Source: Oscillospiraceae bacterium
GTDB taxonomy: Bacteria > Bacillota > Clostridia > Oscillospirales > Ruminococcaceae
DNA length: 17,433 nucleotides
Assembly (NCBI GenBank): GCA_900768705.1
Contig: CAAGEB010000088.1
Coordinates: forward strand, 1-17,433
Direction of reading: 5' to 3'
Position numbers and translations under genes: made by a program. The notes below the pieces were generated by a model. It had not been told where the DNA came from. It worked only from the letters and a program-made list of their open reading frames with translations, and searched no databases. Every line of letters begins with the position of its first letter. The stretch's first letter is position 1. Below, in pieces: positions 14,761 to 17,433 of the stretch.

Positions 14761-14795
14761 GACAGCCCTCGGTTGAGGGCTGTCTTTTCCTTGTT
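14761..14795 (+). terminator. Intrinsic terminator of guaB
   Basis: GACAGCCCTC (14761-14770) pairs perfectly with GAGGGCTGTC (14775-14784) over a 4-base loop, and is followed by TTTTCCTTGTTTT. Confidence 0.92.
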
Positions 14796-14918
14796 TTATT
14801 CCGATTTTGGCTTTATTATTATGGAATTATACTATTGAAAATAAAATAGTGTAAAATAAGGCGAGTAGTAAGTGCTTAATTTTGAAGCTAACCCGAAAGA
14901 ATTGGAGAACTTTACAAA

Positions 14919-15313
14919 ATGAGAATGTAAAGGCTTTTCTTTGATTATGGTGCATATTTTGTGTGGATAAATGAAGAAGGACAGGTTTCCGCACCCGTGA
15001 GGATAAGCAGCGATGGATATTCTGCATATGATCACTATTAGCTTGATGGCACTCATAAAGTAATTAAGTATCGCGAGGATAGATTGATAGGTCAATCCGA
15101 ATTAGAAAGCATGACCAATTATATTAACGAGGAATACCCTGGATTGTTTATTAATAATGAACATGAATTCTCATACAAAGGCTTTGACAGCAGGGAAGAC
15201 GGCAGAGATTTGATGAAGCAGTAAGAATTGTCTATAAAAAGCTTTGCGAGTTGCTGGGAGACGATTATGAGATCGTCAATGATACAGGCATAGATTGTGA
15301 GGCAAGGAGATAA
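14919..15313 (+). pseudogene. Decayed small gene, possibly immunity-like
   Basis: From ATG 14919 (GGAG 11 bases ahead) the frame is interrupted by TAA at codon 4 (14928) and TAG at codon 41 (15039-15041). It then runs as an acidic soluble protein (LDGTHKVIKYREDRLIG, later EEYPGLFINNEHEFSYKGF). Near 15205-15215 the coherent frame shifts: the original frame ends in TAA at 15222, while another frame continues as RFDEAVRIVYKKLCELLGDD and ends at 15311-15313. Repaired, it would encode about 130 residues. I do not recognise the family. The small size, acidity, low GC and adjacency to a small zinc-ribbon gene recall toxin immunity genes, but that is inference. At least three lesions make a sequencing artefact unlikely. 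Confidence 0.65.
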
Positions 15314-15316
15314 AGA

Positions 15317-15562
15317 ATGGCTGATAAGTATCACAAAATCGGATGGTGTCCTATCTGCAATCAGGGGTGGATTGAAATTGTGAAGGAAAAGAAAACAGGC
15401 GCACTGTTTTTATGCTGTGATGAATGCGGGGGAGAATGGGCAAACCCCGATGATATTGGTAATCGGGGAACAAGGGATAAATTCGGGCAGGTAACAGAGC
15501 CAACCATAAGTGAAATCCGGGCTAAAGGATGGGAGAAGTATATTATTGAAGAAATACCTTGA
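15317..15562 (+). CDS. Small zinc-ribbon protein, function unknown
   Basis: The 81-residue protein has two CxxC pairs, Cys11-Cys14 and Cys34-Cys37 (the second is preceded by Cys33), giving a likely zinc ribbon. The C-terminal half is acidic and rich in aromatic residues (ANPDDIGNRGTRDKFG, GWEKYIIEEI). AAGGAG (15304-15309) is 7 bases before ATG 15317, and the ATG follows the end of the decayed gene by 3 bases, so the two once formed an operon. Similar small zinc-ribbon proteins occur near polymorphic toxin immunity genes, but no toxin gene is present here. No promoter of its own was seen, so expression may depend on the remnant upstream. Confidence 0.75.
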   Translation: MADKYHKIGWCPICNQGWIEIVKEKKTGALFLCCDECGGEWANPDDIGNRGTRDKFGQVTEPTISEIRAKGWEKYIIEEIP

Positions 15563-15590
15563 ATTCCGCAGCATTAAAAGCATATCTTTT

Positions 15591-15617
15591 CCCTCATTTT
15601 GTGGGGGATTATTTTTT
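15591..15617 (+). terminator. Probable intrinsic terminator of the zinc-ribbon gene
   Basis: CCCTC (15591-15595) can pair with GGGGG (15603-15607), including one G-T pair, over a 7-base loop. ATTATTTTTT follows. The stem is short. Confidence 0.5.
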
Positions 15618-15673
15618 GGAATACTAGTACAATATACACTAAAAAATCTTGGTGAGTTTATACAAAAAGCCTA

Positions 15674-15702
15674 TTGAAAAAACATCTGCATTTTGATATA
15701 CT
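15674..15702 (+). promoter_or_regulatory. Promoter of the GH130 phosphorylase gene
   Basis: TTGAAA (15674-15679) and TATACT (15697-15702) are 17 bases apart, with an intervening ATTTTGA ending in TG-A. The predicted start is near 15709 and the leader is about 57 bases. No sugar-responsive operator was recognised. Confidence 0.7.
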
Positions 15703-15765
15703 ATTCCTAGGACATTGTTTTGTTAAAAACATTTTTCCGCAATAATTAATTTTGAGAGGTGTAAT

Positions 15766-16773
15766 ATGAGCTTAGAGATTGTAAACGGAGTAAGCCTTCC
15801 CAACATTCCCTGGCAGGACAGACCCGAGGGCTGCAAGGATGTAATCTGGCGCTATGACGCAAATCCCGTTATCAAGCGTGATACTCTTCCTACCAGCAAT
15901 TCCATCTTCAACTCCGCTGTTGTTCCCTTCAACGGCAAATTCGCAGGTGTTTTCCGTGTTGACGACAAGGCGAGAAGAATGGCTATCCACGCAGGTTTCT
16001 CCGATGACGGTATTCACTGGAATATCAACCCCGAAAAGATTGAATGGATAAACGACGATCCTAAAACAGCTGAGGCTAATCCCTGGCAGTACGGCTACGA
16101 TCCCCGCTGCGTATGGATTGAGGACAGATATTGGATCACATGGTGCAACGCTTACTGCTGGCATCCCACTATCGGTGTGGGTTGGACAAAGGACTTCAAG
16201 GAGTTCCATCAGTGCGAAAACGCCTTCCTGCCCTTCAACAGAAACGGCGTTCTGTTCCCCCGCAAGATAGACGGCGAGTATGTTCTGTTCTCTCGTCCCT
16301 CAGATTCCGGTCATACTCCTTTCGGTGATATGTACCTGTCCCGTTCCAAGGATATGGTTTACTGGGGCAAGCACAGATATGTAATGGGTCCCGACCTCGA
16401 CTGGGAGTCCACCAAGATCGGCGCAGGTCCTATTCCGATTGAGACTTCCGAGGGCTGGCTGGTATTCTACCACGGCGTTCTCCAGAGCTGCAACGGCTTT
16501 GTTTACAGCTTCAGCGCAGTTATTCTTGACAAGGACGAGCCTTGGAAGATTAAGTATCGCTGCCAGGAATACCTTATCAATCCCCGTGAGATTTATGAGT
16601 GCGTAGGCGATGTTCAGAATGTTACCTTCCCCTGCGCCGCTCTCTGCGACAAGGATACAGGCAGAATTGCGATTTACTACGGCTGTGCCGACACCTGCAC
16701 AAGCCTTTGCTTCTGCTATGCTGACGAAGTTGTTGAGTATGTTAAGGCTCACTCTAAGAAGTATCCTGACTGA
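15766..16773 (+). CDS. GH130 beta-1,4-mannooligosaccharide phosphorylase-like enzyme
   Basis: The 335-residue cytosolic protein is a GH130 five-bladed beta-propeller phosphorylase. The proposed catalytic Asp is Asp112 in YDPR (111-114). Phosphate-binding and substrate-site segments are visible: LFPRK (163-167), SRPSD (176-180), GAGPIPI (219-225), YHGV (235-238) and YYGCAD (304-309). Such enzymes split beta-1,4-mannosides with phosphate to give mannose 1-phosphate. The short N-terminus and length fit the mannooligosaccharide type (GH130_2, like RaMP2 of R. albus) more than the longer mannosylglucose phosphorylase type, but subfamily is judged by eye. AGAGG (15755-15759) precedes ATG 15766. It stands alone with its own promoter and terminator; no mannobiose epimerase or mannanase is adjacent. 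Confidence 0.88.
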   Translation: MSLEIVNGVSLPNIPWQDRPEGCKDVIWRYDANPVIKRDTLPTSNSIFNSAVVPFNGKFAGVFRVDDKARRMAIHAGFSDDGIHWNINPEKIEWINDDPKTAEANPWQYGYDPRCVWIEDRYWITWCNAYCWHPTIGVGWTKDFKEFHQCENAFLPFNRNGVLFPRKIDGEYVLFSRPSDSGHTPFGDMYLSRSKDMVYWGKHRYVMGPDLDWESTKIGAGPIPIETSEGWLVFYHGVLQSCNGFVYSFSAVILDKDEPWKIKYRCQEYLINPREIYECVGDVQNVTFPCAALCDKDTGRIAIYYGCADTCTSLCFCYADEVVEYVKAHSKKYPD

Positions 16774-16796
16774 TTTCGGCTCTAACAAACAAAAAT

Positions 16797-16833
16797 TGTC
16801 CCTGCGGAATTGTCTGCGGGGACATTTCTTTTT
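16797..16833. terminator. Bidirectional terminator between convergent genes
   Basis: TGTCCCTGC (16797-16805) pairs with GCGGGGACA (16816-16824), with one G-T pair. TTTCTTTTT follows on the + strand, and ATTTTTGTTTG follows on the - strand. It can end both the GH130 gene and the convergent gene at 17222-16858. Confidence 0.88.
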
Positions 16834-16857
16834 AGTGAAAATCCTAGGGGAGAAGGG

Positions 16858-17222
16858 TTATGTTGTAATTCCACGGTTTGCCATTTCGTTATCGTACTCG
16901 ATTTGTGTAATTTCTCCCGATGAAAGGAGCTCTTTCAGTTCACTTTCGGTGTAGCTGTACAGTTCATTTACATTCACGGTTTCCGTCTCGGAAGCCTCGG
17001 GTGCCGCCGTTTCTTCGGCAGAATCTGTTGGGCTGTTAACCTCATCAAGGCATGACTGTGCTTCTGCACTGAGTTCCAGCTTATCGATGTTCTGTCCTGC
17101 GGTATCGAATCCTCTGCTTTGCTGACCTCGGCTTCCCGGGTCTTCTGTACCTGACGGGTTTCCTGCAATTCCGGATTGTTCATCACCGGGTTCATAATAC
17201 TTTTATCTACGGAGTTAATCAT
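16858..17222 (-). pseudogene. Frameshifted small gene with a SHOCT-like C-terminus
   Basis: From ATG 17222 (GAGG 7 bases ahead) the frame encodes MINSVDKSIMNPVMNNPELQ and on to about residue 34. It then loses its protein character and stops at 16974. From about 17124 a second frame is coherent to TAA 16860-16858: QSRGFDTAGQNIDKLEL, an acidic Thr/Glu/Ala-rich spacer, then LYSYTESELKELLSSGEI with a following helix resembling a SHOCT hairpin. Adding one base (AGC AAA read as AGC CAA) joins the two into about 121 residues. The site is not a known slippery heptamer, so a one-base deletion or sequencing error is more likely than programmed frameshifting. The function is unknown; it has no membrane segment. 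Confidence 0.7.
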
Positions 17223-17255
17223 AATTAAACCTCACTTTCCACAGCTGATGAGTAG

Positions 17256-17283
17256 ATTATAATGTAAAAAAATGGCAGGACAA
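17256..17283 (-). promoter_or_regulatory. Promoter of the frameshifted small gene
   Basis: On the - strand TTGTCC (17283-17278) and TATAAT (17261-17256) are 16 bases apart. The leader would be about 27 bases. Confidence 0.55.
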
Positions 17284-17363
17284 TGCAGACAAGGTGAAAA
17301 AAATCTGAGAAAAATATGGGCATCTCTAAAAACCGGTTTGAACAGAGAAAATCGGCAGGGTGC

Positions 17364-17407
17364 GTCGGCTGCAAGGAAAGCCGACGAAGCAAGGCTGTAT
17401 GCCTTGC
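17364..17407. repeat. Two tandem hairpins at the right window edge
   Basis: GTCGGCT (17364-17370) pairs with AGCCGAC (17379-17385), and GCAAGGC (17389-17395) pairs with GCCTTGC (17401-17407). Both stems are perfect over short loops. No T-run follows, and the structured sequence continues to the window end (GACGCAGCAGACGGCG). It may be the edge of an RNA gene or a repeat element cut by the window. Confidence 0.5.
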
Positions 17408-17433
17408 GAGGAGGTTTGACGCAGCAGACGGCG

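Noticed and set aside
15039..15041. Pyrrolysine at the in-frame TAG of the decayed gene
   Set aside because: The same gene also has an early TAA and a frameshift, so decay is the simpler reading.
14827..15095. - strand hydrophobic open frames opposite the decayed gene
   Set aside because: They are shadows of the + strand remnant, have no ribosome site, and end in AT-rich spacer.
17115..17130. Programmed -1 frameshift in the small SHOCT-like gene
   Set aside because: No slippery heptamer is present at the junction and no downstream stimulatory structure was evident.

Overview
The window looks like chromosome from an anaerobic Firmicute of the Ruminococcus type (Oscillospiraceae). This is inferred from strong AGGAGG-type ribosome binding sites, near-consensus sigma-A promoters with 17-base spacers, a GH130 mannoside phosphorylase of the kind known from Ruminococcus albus, and Rnf-type membrane subunits. 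The species cannot be named from the sequence alone. No tRNA, rRNA, CRISPR array, transposase or phage gene was seen.

Layout. Bases 1-160 hold hairpins and one copy of a dispersed intergenic repeat. A two-gene operon follows on the + strand (194-2225): a uridine-kinase-like P-loop kinase and a DUF389 membrane protein. Bases 2361-3742 form a divergent pair: a zinc-ribbon/SHOCT membrane protein interrupted by an in-frame TAA, and a small XRE regulator, with an operator-like set of repeats between them. A second copy of the dispersed repeat precedes a secreted VWA lipoprotein (4125-5537). The 590 bases after it contain hairpins and a likely small RNA gene on the - strand (about 5889-6040).

From 13008 down to 6127 the - strand carries a nearly continuous gene train in two transcription units. 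The first is rpe, rnfD-like, rnfE-like, rnfA-like and a membrane-anchored putative glycoside hydrolase. The second, with its own consensus promoter, is yajC, a tetR-family regulator, bioY and an AEC-family permease. Stop/start overlaps (ATGA) link rnfE to rnfA, yajC to tetR, and bioY to the AEC permease. guaB (IMP dehydrogenase) runs divergently from rpe on the + strand.

The right end (14800-17433) has a decayed small gene followed by an intact zinc-ribbon protein, a GH130 phosphorylase with its own promoter and a shared bidirectional terminator, a frameshifted small gene with a SHOCT-like tail, and tandem hairpins running to the window edge.

The most interesting item is the three-gene Rnf-like module (10044-12344). 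It has clear RnfD, RnfE and RnfA homologues but no linked rnfB, rnfC or rnfG. Three of the four cysteines expected to bind the membrane [2Fe-2S] cluster are replaced, and RnfD lacks the TGAT-type flavinylation motif. It may be an Rnf-derived membrane complex that no longer carries electrons in the known way. The other leads are the candidate small RNA, the XRE operator region, the duplicated guaB promoter element, the dispersed repeat, and three small genes broken by simple lesions.
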